Part shown: in pieces, positions 38,624-47,140 of the stretch
Layout: each line of letters starts with the position of its first letter
Numbering within the stretch: the stretch's first letter is position 1
NCBI RefSeq assembly: GCF_019139535.1
Contig: NZ_CP077073.1
Span: 4,926,501-4,990,500, forward strand
Source of the DNA: Pseudomonas muyukensis
GTDB taxonomy: Bacteria; Pseudomonadota; Gammaproteobacteria; Pseudomonadales; Pseudomonadaceae
Direction: 5' to 3'
Length of the DNA: 64,000 nt
Program-made: the position numbers and the translations under genes
Notes under the pieces: generated by a model
Seen by the model: the letters and a program-made list of their open reading frames with translations, nothing else
Told to the model about the DNA's origin: nothing
Databases searched by the model: none

Positions 38624-39872
38624 TGCGGTCCAGGCTCAGGTGGTTGAGGAAGTTGGAGAAACACATCCAGGCCGACAGCGCATTGAGATCGCGGAACTGC
38701 TCGGGCAGGTACTTGGGCGGCTCCACCAGGCCTTCCTCGACCAGCTGGCGCAGCGTGCGCATGTCTTCCAGGGTGGTCTTGCCGCAGAACAGCAAGGGGA
38801 TCTGCTCCAGCTTGCCCTTCTTCACGGCCAACTGAATGTAGTTGTAAACCATGATGAAGCCCTTGAGGTAGGACAAGTCCTTGGTGAATGGCAGGCCATT
38901 GGGCACCGAACCGCGGAACACTCGGCTGGCATTGCTGTAGCTCTGGCCCATCTCGAAGCCCTGGCCACGGAAGAACTCGAAGACCTGCAGGAAGTCCGCG
39001 CCCTCCTCGACCATGTGGATGGCGCGGGTGCGGTTGGTGAGCTTGCGCAGGCGGCTGGGGTAGGAGGCGAAGGCGATCACCTCCATGAGGATGGCCAGGC
39101 CTTCCTGGGTCACCGTGGACGAGGGCGGGCCCTTGGCCAGGAAGGTGCAGATCGGCTGGTTGAGGCCGTTGAGGGTGGTGCCGACATGCACCAGGCCCTC
39201 GTGAACCTCCAGTGCCCGCACGTCGCGGCTGTTGAACATGGCGTCGGCGCGCACCTTGATGTAGTCGGCCCCCGCCGCGGCGTCGGCGACGATACCGTCG
39301 GACTCGAACACGCGGATGGTTTCCTCGGCCTCGCCGAACACCTTGTTCAGGCGGCGCTGGAGGATCGCCACCGCCTCTTTCGCCGTGAGGTTCTTCGGCT
39401 CGTCTTTCAGGTCGCCACGGCCGTCGATGTTGTTCAGGTAGTCCGAAAGCATCAGGCCCAGGTCGGCCAGGGTCGGGTCACCGGCGTGGAACGCGTCCGA
39501 GGCTGCGCCGTAAAGCTCCTGGGAGATCAGGCCGAAGTCCTCGGTGCCGCGCGCCTCGAGCATGCGCACCACCATGCGGTACTCCTTGCACATGCGCCGC
39601 ATGATCTGCCCGACCGGGTTGAACTGGCCAAGCTGGCGGGTGATGTCGCGTTCGATGCCCTGGAATTCAGCCTTGAGCGCATTGGAGTCGAACGACAGCG
39701 GGCGGCTCTGGTAGTAGGCCCGGTCCACTGCCGGCGGCTCCTTGCCCTTGGCCTTGAGGAAGCCCTGGCGGATGCCATCGTCCCACTTGACCGCGTCGAG
39801 CACGCGGATCGGGGTCTGCGCGGCGACGATACGGTCGGACAAGCTGCGGATGGTTTGCTGGTATTCGTCCAC
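38595..39872 (-). CDS. QEGLA-motif protein (flavohemoglobin expression-modulating family, DUF1704)
   Basis: A 425-residue soluble protein of the DUF1704 family, named for the QEGLA motif, seen here as VTQEGLAILMEV. Other family blocks: FEAEHVHEGLVHVG-like VHEGLVHVGTTLNG and RGSVPNGLPFTKDLSYLKG. HExxx-like metal-protease relatives (tyrosine carboxypeptidase-type) are known in this superfamily. The start is GTG 39872, with AAGGAG 8 nt upstream; no ATG fits. It overlaps the downstream hydrolase gene. Confidence 0.83.
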   Translation of the reverse strand: MDEYQQTIRSLSDRIVAAQTPIRVLDAVKWDDGIRQGFLKAKGKEPPAVDRAYYQSRPLSFDSNALKAEFQGIERDITRQLGQFNPVGQIMRRMCKEYRMVVRMLEARGTEDFGLISQELYGAASDAFHAGDPTLADLGLMLSDYLNNIDGRGDLKDEPKNLTAKEAVAILQRRLNKVFGEAEETIRVFESDGIVADAAAGADYIKVRADAMFNSRDVRALEVHEGLVHVGTTLNGLNQPICTFLAKGPPSSTVTQEGLAILMEVIAFASYPSRLRKLTNRTRAIHMVEEGADFLQVFEFFRGQGFEMGQSYSNASRVFRGSVPNGLPFTKDLSYLKGFIMVYNYIQLAVKKGKLEQIPLLFCGKTTLEDMRTLRQLVEEGLVEPPKYLPEQFRDLNALSAWMCFSNFLNHLSLDRIEADYANIL

Positions 39873-39933
39873 CGGGGACTCCTTGCATTCTAGTGGGCCG
39901 GGTGCGCCGGCAAGGCCGGCGAACCGCGCCTTG

Positions 39934-40482
39934 CTACCTGGCGGCACGCTGGAAGCGCGCCACCTCGACGAACAGGTCCGAGTTGGCCGGGTCGTCCAGG
40001 TACGCCAGCACCCGCTCCGCCGGGCTGTCGATCAACACGCCCTCGCCATTGTCGTCCGGTACCGCGGTACTGCGCCCGCTCAGTTCCTTCTTGGCCACCG
40101 CCTGCTGCACCTGTTCGACATCGAGGTTGTAGACCACCAGCTCCTTGCCATCGACGATATCGAAACCACCAATCAGGAAATTGCCGCCCAGGCGCTTGGG
40201 CACGCCGGCCGACAGGTACCAACGGTTGCCATGCCGGGCCACGGTGAAGGCGTACTCCTCGGGCGCCTTGCCCTGGGCACGGGCCACGGCCTTGTAGGTA
40301 TTGCCGCCGGCGCGGCTGATGCTCAGCTTCAGCGGCTGGCCCCAGGCGTCCTTGCTGCTCCACTGGCCGAGCAAGGCCTTCGGCGCCTGCTGGTTGGCCG
40401 CCAGCGGCTCGTCGAAGGTCACCAGACATCCGCCCAGCACGAGGAATGACAAGGTCAACAACACCACACGCCAGGCTTTCAT
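39934..40482 (-). CDS. Hypothetical lipoprotein
   Basis: A 182-residue lipoprotein with signal MKAWRVVLLTLSFLVLGGC (C19 lipidated). The mature domain reads LLGQWSSKDAWGQPLKLSISR, ARHGNRWYLSAGVPKRLGGNF and VLAYLDDPANSDLF, suggesting a small beta-barrel or lipocalin-like fold. AGGAG precedes the ATG. It is 61 bp upstream of the QEGLA gene and follows a TetR gene; the order resembles P. aeruginosa PA3695-PA3699. No known function. Confidence 0.78.
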   Translation of the reverse strand: MKAWRVVLLTLSFLVLGGCLVTFDEPLAANQQAPKALLGQWSSKDAWGQPLKLSISRAGGNTYKAVARAQGKAPEEYAFTVARHGNRWYLSAGVPKRLGGNFLIGGFDIVDGKELVVYNLDVEQVQQAVAKKELSGRSTAVPDDNGEGVLIDSPAERVLAYLDDPANSDLFVEVARFQRAAR

Positions 40483-40511
40483 CAGCTTCTCCTTGAAAAG
40501 TCGTTCGCCAC

Positions 40512-41255
40512 TCAGGCCGATGCCAGCACCATCTGCAAGTATCGGACAAGGATAGCGAGCATCTGCTCATCGGCCCGCGCATTCGCGTCCTCGAGCAGGC
40601 CCTGATATTCCATCTGCTCGATTATCGCCGTCAACATCTGGGCGTCCTGCTCGGGGTGACGCGAGCCAACCACCTGCAATATCTGCCGCGCACCATGCAG
40701 CAGGATCTGCTCGTGGGCCTGCACCAGCTCTGCCAGGCGTCGGCACAGCAGTGCCTCCTGGCGGAAGGCCTGCTCGGCCATGAGGAAGTCGCGGCGATTG
40801 TTAAGCTGACGCAGGACGTAGTCGGCCAGCATGCGCGCCACTTCATCGGCCAGTTGCGCCCGGGCCTGGGGTGAACCGTCGCCCTGGGCGAGCAACTGGC
40901 GCAACACACCCTCGGTATTGGTCCACAGCTTGGCCATGTAGGCGGCGCTGCGCTCGACATACTGGGCGAAGGTGTCGGCCAGCAGGTCCTGGATGTCCTT
41001 GAAGTAATAGGTGGTGGCCGACAGCGGCACACCGGCTTCGGCGGCCACGGCGCGGTGGCGCACGCCACGCACGCCATCACGCACGACGATGCGCATGGCC
41101 GCGTCGAGAATCTGCTGGCGGCGCTGCTCGCTGCCCTGGCGGGCGGTCTTGCGGCCCTGGTACTGCACACTTTCGGCGACGGCGGTGGCGATGCCGGCGG
41201 CGCCCTGGTGGGGCATTGCGGGGGTCACGGGGCGGTACCTCATAGTTCGAGTCAT
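40512..41255 (-). CDS. TetR-family transcriptional regulator
   Basis: About 247 residues. The N-terminal 40 residues are variable, then comes a TetR HTH: SEQRRQQILDAAMRIVVRDG, VRGVRHRAVAAEAGVPLSAT, TYYFKDIQDLLADTF. The C-terminal domain is helical (LADEVARMLADYVLRQLNN). ATG 41255 was chosen, but ATG 41243 or a later codon is possible as no strong ribosome site is seen. It lies downstream of lysS behind a terminator and upstream of a lipoprotein gene. Targets are unknown. Confidence 0.85.
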   Translation of the reverse strand: MTRTMRYRPVTPAMPHQGAAGIATAVAESVQYQGRKTARQGSEQRRQQILDAAMRIVVRDGVRGVRHRAVAAEAGVPLSATTYYFKDIQDLLADTFAQYVERSAAYMAKLWTNTEGVLRQLLAQGDGSPQARAQLADEVARMLADYVLRQLNNRRDFLMAEQAFRQEALLCRRLAELVQAHEQILLHGARQILQVVGSRHPEQDAQMLTAIIEQMEYQGLLEDANARADEQMLAILVRYLQMVLASA

Positions 41256-41309
41256 CTGCTGCCTGTGCCGCCATAGGGCCGGTACTGACAACATAAAGCG
41301 TCAGGCATG

Positions 41310-41332
41310 AAAAAGCCGCCTCGAAAGGCGGC
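41310..41332 (-). terminator. Rho-independent terminator of lysS
   Basis: On the reverse strand GCCGCCT/AGGCGGC (41326-41332 with 41315-41321) with a 4-nt loop and TTTTT tail, 14 bp after the lysS stop. Confidence 0.92.
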
Positions 41333-41345
41333 TTGTTCACATCAC

Positions 41346-42848
41346 TCAGGCCTGTGGACGCATGTGCGGGAACAGGATCACGTCACGAATCGACGGCGAG
41401 TTGGTCAGCAGCATCACCAGGCGGTCGATGCCGATGCCTTCACCGGCGGTCGGCGGCATGCCGTACTCCAGGGCGCGAACGAAGTCGGCGTCGTAGTGCA
41501 TCGCTTCGTCGTCACCGGCGTCCTTCTCGGCCACCTGGGCGAGGAAGCGCTCGGCCTGGTCTTCGGCATCGTTGAGCTCGGAGTAGGCGTTGGCGATCTC
41601 GCGGCCACCGATGAACAGCTCGAAACGGTCGGTCACGGCCGGGTTGTCATCGTTGCGACGGGCCAGCGGCGAGACTTCGAACGGGTACTCGGTGATGAAG
41701 TGCGGCTGCTCCAGCTTGTGCTCGACCAGCTCCTCGAAAATCATCACCTGCAGCTTGCCCAGGCCTTCATGGCCGAGCACCTTGGCGCCAGCCTTCTTGG
41801 CGATGTCACGGGCGCGGTCGACGTCTTGCAGGTCGGCGGCGGTCAGCTCGGGGTTGTACTTGAGGATCGAGTCGAACACCGACAGGCGCACGAACGGCTC
41901 GCCGAAGTGGAAGACCTTGTCGCCATAGGGCACGTCGGTGCTGCCCAGTACCAGCTGCGCCAGCTCGCGGAACAGTTCCTCGGTGAGGTCCATGTTGTCG
42001 CGATAGTCGGCGTAGGCCTGGTAGAACTCGAGCATGGTGAACTCGGGGTTGTGCCGGGTCGAAACGCCTTCGTTACGGAAGTTGCGGTTGATCTCGAAGA
42101 CTTTCTCGAAGCCACCAACGACAAGCCGCTTGAGGTACAGCTCCGGCGCGATACGCAGGAACATGGCCATATCCAGGGCGTTGTGGTGGGTTTCGAACGG
42201 CTTGGCCGCGGCGCCGCCCGGGATGGTCTGCAGCATCGGCGTCTCGACCTCGAGGAAGTCGCGCTCGATGAGGAACTTGCGAATGTGCGAGATCACCTGC
42301 GAACGCACACGGAAGGTGTGGCGGGTTTCCTCGTTGACCATCAGGTCGACATAGCGCTGGCGGTAGCGCTGTTCGGTGTCGGTCAGGCCGTGGTGCTTGT
42401 CCGGCAGCGGGCGCAGCGATTTGGTCAGCAGGCGCACGTTGGTCATTTCGACGTACAGGTCGCCCTTGCCGGAGCGGGCCAGGGTGCCTTCGGCGCTGAT
42501 GATGTCGCCCAGGTCCCAGGTCTTGACCGCGGCCAGGGTTTCTTCGGGCAGGGTCTTGCGGTTGACGTAGACCTGGATGCGCCCGGTCATGTCCTGGATG
42601 ACCATGAACGAGCCACGATTGAGCATGATGCGACCGGCAACCTTGACCGGAATCGCGGCTGCTTCCAGCTCTTCCTTGGTCTTGTCCGCGTACTGTTTCT
42701 GCAGGTCGTTGCAGTAGCTGTCGCGGCGGAAGTCGTTGGGGAAGGCATTGCCCTTGGCGCGCTCTGCGGCAAGTTTGTCCTTGCGCAGGGCGATCAGGGC
42801 GTTTTCTTCCTGTTGCAGGTCTTGCGCTTCGGTCTTGAGGTCGCTCAT
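41346..42848 (-). CDS. lysS: Lysyl-tRNA synthetase (class II)
   Basis: Charges tRNA-Lys. It has 500 residues, typical of LysS. The N-terminal OB-fold ([20 protein letters not shown]) is followed by the class II core: motif 2 [18 protein letters not shown] and motif 3 [15 protein letters not shown] 42848 ([10 protein letters not shown]) fits the family, although in-frame sequence extends upstream. It follows prfB by 93 bp on the same strand; the two are often cotranscribed in gamma-proteobacteria. Confidence 0.97.
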   Translation of the reverse strand: MSDLKTEAQDLQQEENALIALRKDKLAAERAKGNAFPNDFRRDSYCNDLQKQYADKTKEELEAAAIPVKVAGRIMLNRGSFMVIQDMTGRIQVYVNRKTLPEETLAAVKTWDLGDIISAEGTLARSGKGDLYVEMTNVRLLTKSLRPLPDKHHGLTDTEQRYRQRYVDLMVNEETRHTFRVRSQVISHIRKFLIERDFLEVETPMLQTIPGGAAAKPFETHHNALDMAMFLRIAPELYLKRLVVGGFEKVFEINRNFRNEGVSTRHNPEFTMLEFYQAYADYRDNMDLTEELFRELAQLVLGSTDVPYGDKVFHFGEPFVRLSVFDSILKYNPELTAADLQDVDRARDIAKKAGAKVLGHEGLGKLQVMIFEELVEHKLEQPHFITEYPFEVSPLARRNDDNPAVTDRFELFIGGREIANAYSELNDAEDQAERFLAQVAEKDAGDDEAMHYDADFVRALEYGMPPTAGEGIGIDRLVMLLTNSPSIRDVILFPHMRPQA

Positions 42849-42941
42849 GTCGTCATTCTTTCCATCAGGTGTTCGTTGCCCGATCCGGGCAGGGCACGCG
42901 CTACCGGCGGCTGGCCAGGTAGCGCGGCGGTGGTGCACGGC

Positions 42942-44037
42942 TTACAGGCCCTGCTTGAGGCTCGCTTCCAGGTACTGGTCGATGTCGCCGTCCAGCACCT
43001 TGTTGCAGTCGCTGCGCTCGACGCCGGTACGCAGGTCCTTGATGCGCGAGTCGTCGAGCACGTAGGAGCGGATCTGGTGGCCCCAGCCGATGTCCGACTT
43101 GCTGTCTTCCAGGGCCTGGGAGGCGGCGTTGCGTTTTTGCATCTCCAGTTCGTACAACTTGGCCCGCAGCATTTTCATGGCGGTGTCCTTGTTGGCGTGC
43201 TGGGAGCGTTCGTTCTGGCAGGCCACCACGGTGTTGGTCGGCACGTGGGTGATGCGCACCGCCGAGTCAGTGGTGTTGACGTGCTGACCGCCGGCACCGG
43301 AGGAGCGGTAGGTGTCGATGCGCAGGTCGGACGGGTTGATCTCGATTTCGACCTTGTCGTCGATCTCGGGCGACACGAACACCGCGCTGAACGAGGTGTG
43401 GCGACGGGCGCCGGAGTCGAACGGGCTCTTGCGTACCAGGCGGTGCACGCCGATTTCGGTGCGCAGCCAGCCGAAGGCGTACTCGCCCTTGATGTGCACG
43501 GTGGCGCCCTTGATGCCGGCGACTTCACCTTCGGAGAGTTCGATGATGGTGGCGTCGAAGCCGCGCTTGTCGGCCCAGCGCAGGTACATGCGCAGCAGGA
43601 TGTTGGCCCAATCCTGGGCCTCGGTGCCGCCGGAGCCGGCCTGGATGTCCAGGTAGGCGTTGTTCATGTCCATCTCGCCGCTGAACATGCGACGGAACTC
43701 GAGCTGGGCGAGGGATTCCTCAAGCCCTTGCAGCTCGGTCTCGACATCGCTGACGGCGCCTTCATCGTTCTCCTCGACAGCCATGTCGAGCAGGTCCTTG
43801 CAGTCGGTCAGGCCGTTGGACAGTTTGTCCAGGGTCTCGACCACCTGTGCCAACATGGCGCGCTCGCGGCCCAGGGCCTGGGCGTACTCGGGCTTGTTCC
43901 AGACAGCGGCGTCTTCCAGCTCGCGGTTTACTTCGACCAGACGATCATGTTTGTGATCGTAGTCAAAGATACCCCCGAATGGACTGGGAACGCTCGGTGA
44001 GGTCCTTGATGGTGTTCAGGATCGGTTGGATTTCCAT
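42942..44037 (-). CDS. prfB: Peptide chain release factor 2, expressed by programmed +1 frameshift
   Basis: RF2 reads UGA and UAA stops. The gene is in two frames: codons 1-24 ([20 protein letters not shown]...) run to an in-frame TGA at 43963-43965, and the remainder continues in the +1 frame from [13 protein letters not shown]. The product is 364 residues. The stop-recognition motif SPF is in [12 protein letters not shown] and the hydrolytic GGQ in [14 protein letters not shown]. Low RF2 promotes the shift, so the enzyme regulates its own synthesis. Annotators that ignore the shift will report only the second part, starting at 43856. Confidence 0.97.
43962..43976 (-). promoter_or_regulatory. 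prfB: prfB programmed frameshift site
   Basis: On the reverse strand: GGGGG (43972-43976, Shine-Dalgarno-like), TAT, then the slippery CTT followed by TGA and C. This is the classic RF2 arrangement: the ribosome slips from CTT to TTT and bypasses the stop. The spacing between the SD-like run and CTT matches the known site. Confidence 0.96.
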
Positions 44038-44145
44038 GGGCGGGCAGCTCTCGTACGAATTCGGTGAAAAGCCCGCGAGTATAACCGAGTCTGGAGGATG
44101 GCGGCAGACCCGCCGGGCGGTATGGACGCATTCCATGAACACAGT

Positions 44146-44533
<388 letters not shown>

Positions 44534-44563
44534 GACTTTGACTTTGACTTTGACTTTGACTTT
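44534..44563 (+). repeat. Hexanucleotide tandem array (GACTTT)5 between two element copies
   Basis: Five perfect units at the junction where the right ends of copies B and C face each other, so one array serves both edges. Its unit is unrelated to the outer arrays. Confidence 0.96.
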
Positions 44564-44877
44564 CAGAGCGTGAGTTTTGAAAGCTATACGCGTATTCATT
44601 GGCGATGGCGACGCATAGTCACCTTTCCGCCCTTACGGCGGGTCCCTTTTTTAAGGATCAAAAAGGAACCAAAAAATCCTCGCTCCATTCATCCGGCCCC
44701 TACGCTGCGCTCCGGGGTCCCCTCGCTCCGTTCTTGCTCCCGTGGGTACCGCGCTGTACGCCCCATCCTGGGGCGCAGCGCTCGACGGCCATCCATGGCC
44801 GTCGCCCCACTACGCAAGAACTCCACTCGGCCTCCTGAAGTCGCAATTGGTGTTGCCTAAACTATCGCGCGCTTAGA
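44564..44877 (-). repeat. Extragenic structured element, copy C (reverse)
   Basis: Full copy in inverted orientation to B. It has the other left-end subtype (reverse strand: TCTAAGCGCGCGATAGTTTAGG then CAATTGCGACTTCAGGAGG). Hairpin 1 at 44784-44803 reads GACGGCCAT/ATGGCCGTC and hairpin 2 at 44751-44781 has CGCCCCA/TGGGGCG, so both differ from copy B by paired changes. The right end CAAAACTCAC meets the (GACTTT)5 array. Confidence 0.88.
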
Positions 44878-44948
<71 letters not shown>

Positions 44949-45070
44949 TTAAAATGAGCAAAGAGCAAAGCGATTAGAATCTCAGTCTTTGACTGTCATT
45001 TCCTCTCGCCGGCAAGCCGGCTCCCGCTGGACGAATACAAGTCTTGAAACTTCACCCTGCGGGAATACAC
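44949..45070. other. Remaining gap between array and wspR stop
   Basis: AT-richer spacer, then a partial REP-like palindrome (GCCGGCAAGCCGGC near 45010-45023). It may contribute to termination of the wsp operon. No gene is visible. Confidence 0.5.
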
Positions 45071-46075
45071 TTAGGCAATCCCAACCTGATTACGCCCATT
45101 GTTCTTGGCCAGGTACAACCCCTTGTCCGCCGCCGAGATCAACTGCCGGCAATGGCTGCCCACCCCGGGCGTCAAGGTCGCCAGGCCGATGCTCACGGTC
45201 AGGTGCGAAGCCGCCTCTGGCACGGTGTGGGCGATGTTAAGCGCCATGATGGTCTGGCGCAGTTTCTCGGCAATCAGCCGCGCGCCCCCCGGCGAGGTAT
45301 TCGGCAACACCAGGGCGAACTCCTCCCCCCCATAACGCGCCGGCAAATCGGTGGGCCGCGAACAGCAACCACGGATTGCCTCGGCTACCTGGCGCAAGGC
45401 TTCATCGCCGGCCAAGTGGCCGAAACTGTCGTTGAACACCTTGAAGAAATCCACGTCGATCATCAACAACGACAACTGCTGCTGTTCCCGCATGGCCCGG
45501 CGCCACTCCAGCTCCAGGTATTCGTCGAAGTGGCGGCGATTGGACAGCCCCGTGAGCCCATCCGAGTTCATCAGCCGCTGCAGCATCAGGTTGGTGTCGA
45601 GCAACTGCTGCTGGCTCACGCGCAAGGCCCGGTACGCCTCGTCGCGCTGCAGCAAGGTCAGGTACGAGCGCGAGTGGTAGCGGATACGCGCCACCAACTC
45701 GATGGTGTCGGGCAACTTGACCAGGTAATCGTTGGCCCCGGCGGCGAACGCCGCGCTCTTGACCAACGGGTCCTCCTTGGTCGACAGCACGATGATCGGG
45801 ATATCCTGGGTGGCCGGGTTGTTACGGTACTCGCGCACCAGCGTCAGGCCGTCCAGCCCGGGCATGATCAGGTCCTGGAGGATCACCGTGGGCTTGATGC
45901 GCATGGCCTGGGCCACCGCCTGGTGCGGGTCGGCGCAAAAGTGGAAGTCGATGTTCTCCTCGTGGGCCAGGCCACGACGCACCGCCTCGCCGATCATCGC
46001 CTGATCGTCTACCAGCAGGACCATCGCCGCACTTTCGTTGATGGTCGTAAAACCTTCGATTGGTAGATCATTCAT
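45071..46075 (-). CDS. wspR: WspR diguanylate cyclase response regulator
   Basis: Output of the Wsp system: phosphorylation by WspE turns on c-di-GMP synthesis. It has 334 residues. The receiver domain has acidic D23/D24 and the phospho-acceptor D68 ([13 protein letters not shown]). A coiled linker follows, then the GGDEF domain with an active GGEEF ([12 protein letters not shown]) and the inhibitory I-site RPTD five residues before it. So it is predicted to be active and product-inhibited. It is the last gene of the operon, 51 bp after wspF. Confidence 0.96.
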   Translation of the reverse strand: MNDLPIEGFTTINESAAMVLLVDDQAMIGEAVRRGLAHEENIDFHFCADPHQAVAQAMRIKPTVILQDLIMPGLDGLTLVREYRNNPATQDIPIIVLSTKEDPLVKSAAFAAGANDYLVKLPDTIELVARIRYHSRSYLTLLQRDEAYRALRVSQQQLLDTNLMLQRLMNSDGLTGLSNRRHFDEYLELEWRRAMREQQQLSLLMIDVDFFKVFNDSFGHLAGDEALRQVAEAIRGCCSRPTDLPARYGGEEFALVLPNTSPGGARLIAEKLRQTIMALNIAHTVPEAASHLTVSIGLATLTPGVGSHCRQLISAADKGLYLAKNNGRNQVGIA

Positions 46076-46126
46076 CCGTAGTCACCCGATCACTACCGCA
46101 GCGGCGGCGTGACTCAATACATATCG

Positions 46127-47140
46127 TCATTTCGAAAAGATTTCCATCAGCCGCCCGGCAATTCGCTCCAAGGGGCGGATCTCCACCGCCGCGTGGATCG
46201 CCGCAGCGGCCTTGGGCATGCCGTACACCGCGCTGCTCTGCTGGTCCTGGGCGATGGTCAGGAAACCCTGCTCGCGCATCAGCTTCAGGCCCTGGGCGCC
46301 ATCGCGGCCCATGCCGGTGAGCAGCACGCCCACCGCCTCGCCCGACCAGTAGCGCGCCACACTCTCGAAGAACACATCGATCGAGGGCCGGTAGATTTCG
46401 TTGACAGGTTCGGCAGTGTAGGCCAGTTCGCCGTTTTTCAGCAGGCGGATGTGGTGGTTGGTGCCCGCCAGCAGCACCTGCCCCGGTTGCGGCGGCTCGC
46501 CTTGGCGGGCCAGGCGCACCGGCAGGCCGGATGCCGAGCTGAGCCATTCGGCCATGCCGGCGGCAAACACCTGATCGACATGCTGGACCAGCACGATGGC
46601 CGCCGGGAAATTGCGCGGCAACCCCTTGAGCAACACCTCCAGCGCCGCCGGCCCACCCGCGGAGGAGCCAATGGCCACCAGCGCCCGGCGCTGCGAGACG
46701 TCGCGCAGGGGGGCGGCGACCGCCCGCGGCGCGCTGGGCCGCTGCTGGCCGATCAGCCAACCGATATTGAGGATCTTGCGCAGCAGCGGGGCCGCGGCTT
46801 CGCGGGCATCGCCAGCACCCAGCGCCGGGGTGTCGACCACGTCCAAGGCGCCGTGGCCCATGGCCTCGAACACCCGGTGCACGTTCTGCTTGCGGTCTAC
46901 CGTAACGATGACGATGGCGCACGGGGTCTCGGCCATGATCCGCCGGGTGGCCTCGACGCCATCCATCACCGGCATGATCAGGTCCATGAGGATCAAATCC
47001 GGCGTCTGCTCGGCGCAGCGCTGAACCGCCTCGGCGCCATTGCCGGCGACCCACAGCACCTCATGGGCCGGTTCGAAGGCCAACGCCCGACGCAAGGCCT
47101 CCACGGCCATGGGCATGTCGTTGACGATGGCGATCTTCAT
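46127..47140 (-). CDS. wspF: WspF CheB-type methylesterase
   Basis: A 337-residue two-domain protein: receiver (D54-type acceptor in DLILMDLIMPVMDG) and CheB methylesterase (IGSSAGGPAALE serine, VQHVDQVF histidine, GMGRDGAQG aspartate). It removes methyl groups from WspA and dampens signalling; loss of it locks WspR on and gives wrinkly colonies in Pseudomonas. Its start overlaps the wspE stop by 4 bp. All catalytic residues look intact here. Confidence 0.95.
   Translation of the reverse strand: MKIAIVNDMPMAVEALRRALAFEPAHEVLWVAGNGAEAVQRCAEQTPDLILMDLIMPVMDGVEATRRIMAETPCAIVIVTVDRKQNVHRVFEAMGHGALDVVDTPALGAGDAREAAAPLLRKILNIGWLIGQQRPSAPRAVAAPLRDVSQRRALVAIGSSAGGPAALEVLLKGLPRNFPAAIVLVQHVDQVFAAGMAEWLSSASGLPVRLARQGEPPQPGQVLLAGTNHHIRLLKNGELAYTAEPVNEIYRPSIDVFFESVARYWSGEAVGVLLTGMGRDGAQGLKLMREQGFLTIAQDQQSSAVYGMPKAAAAIHAAVEIRPLERIAGRLMEIFSK

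Noticed and set aside
41307..44000. An 897-codon forward frame opposite lysS and prfB
   Set aside because: Valine/leucine/histidine-rich antisense shadow; lysS and prfB are both unambiguous on the reverse strand.
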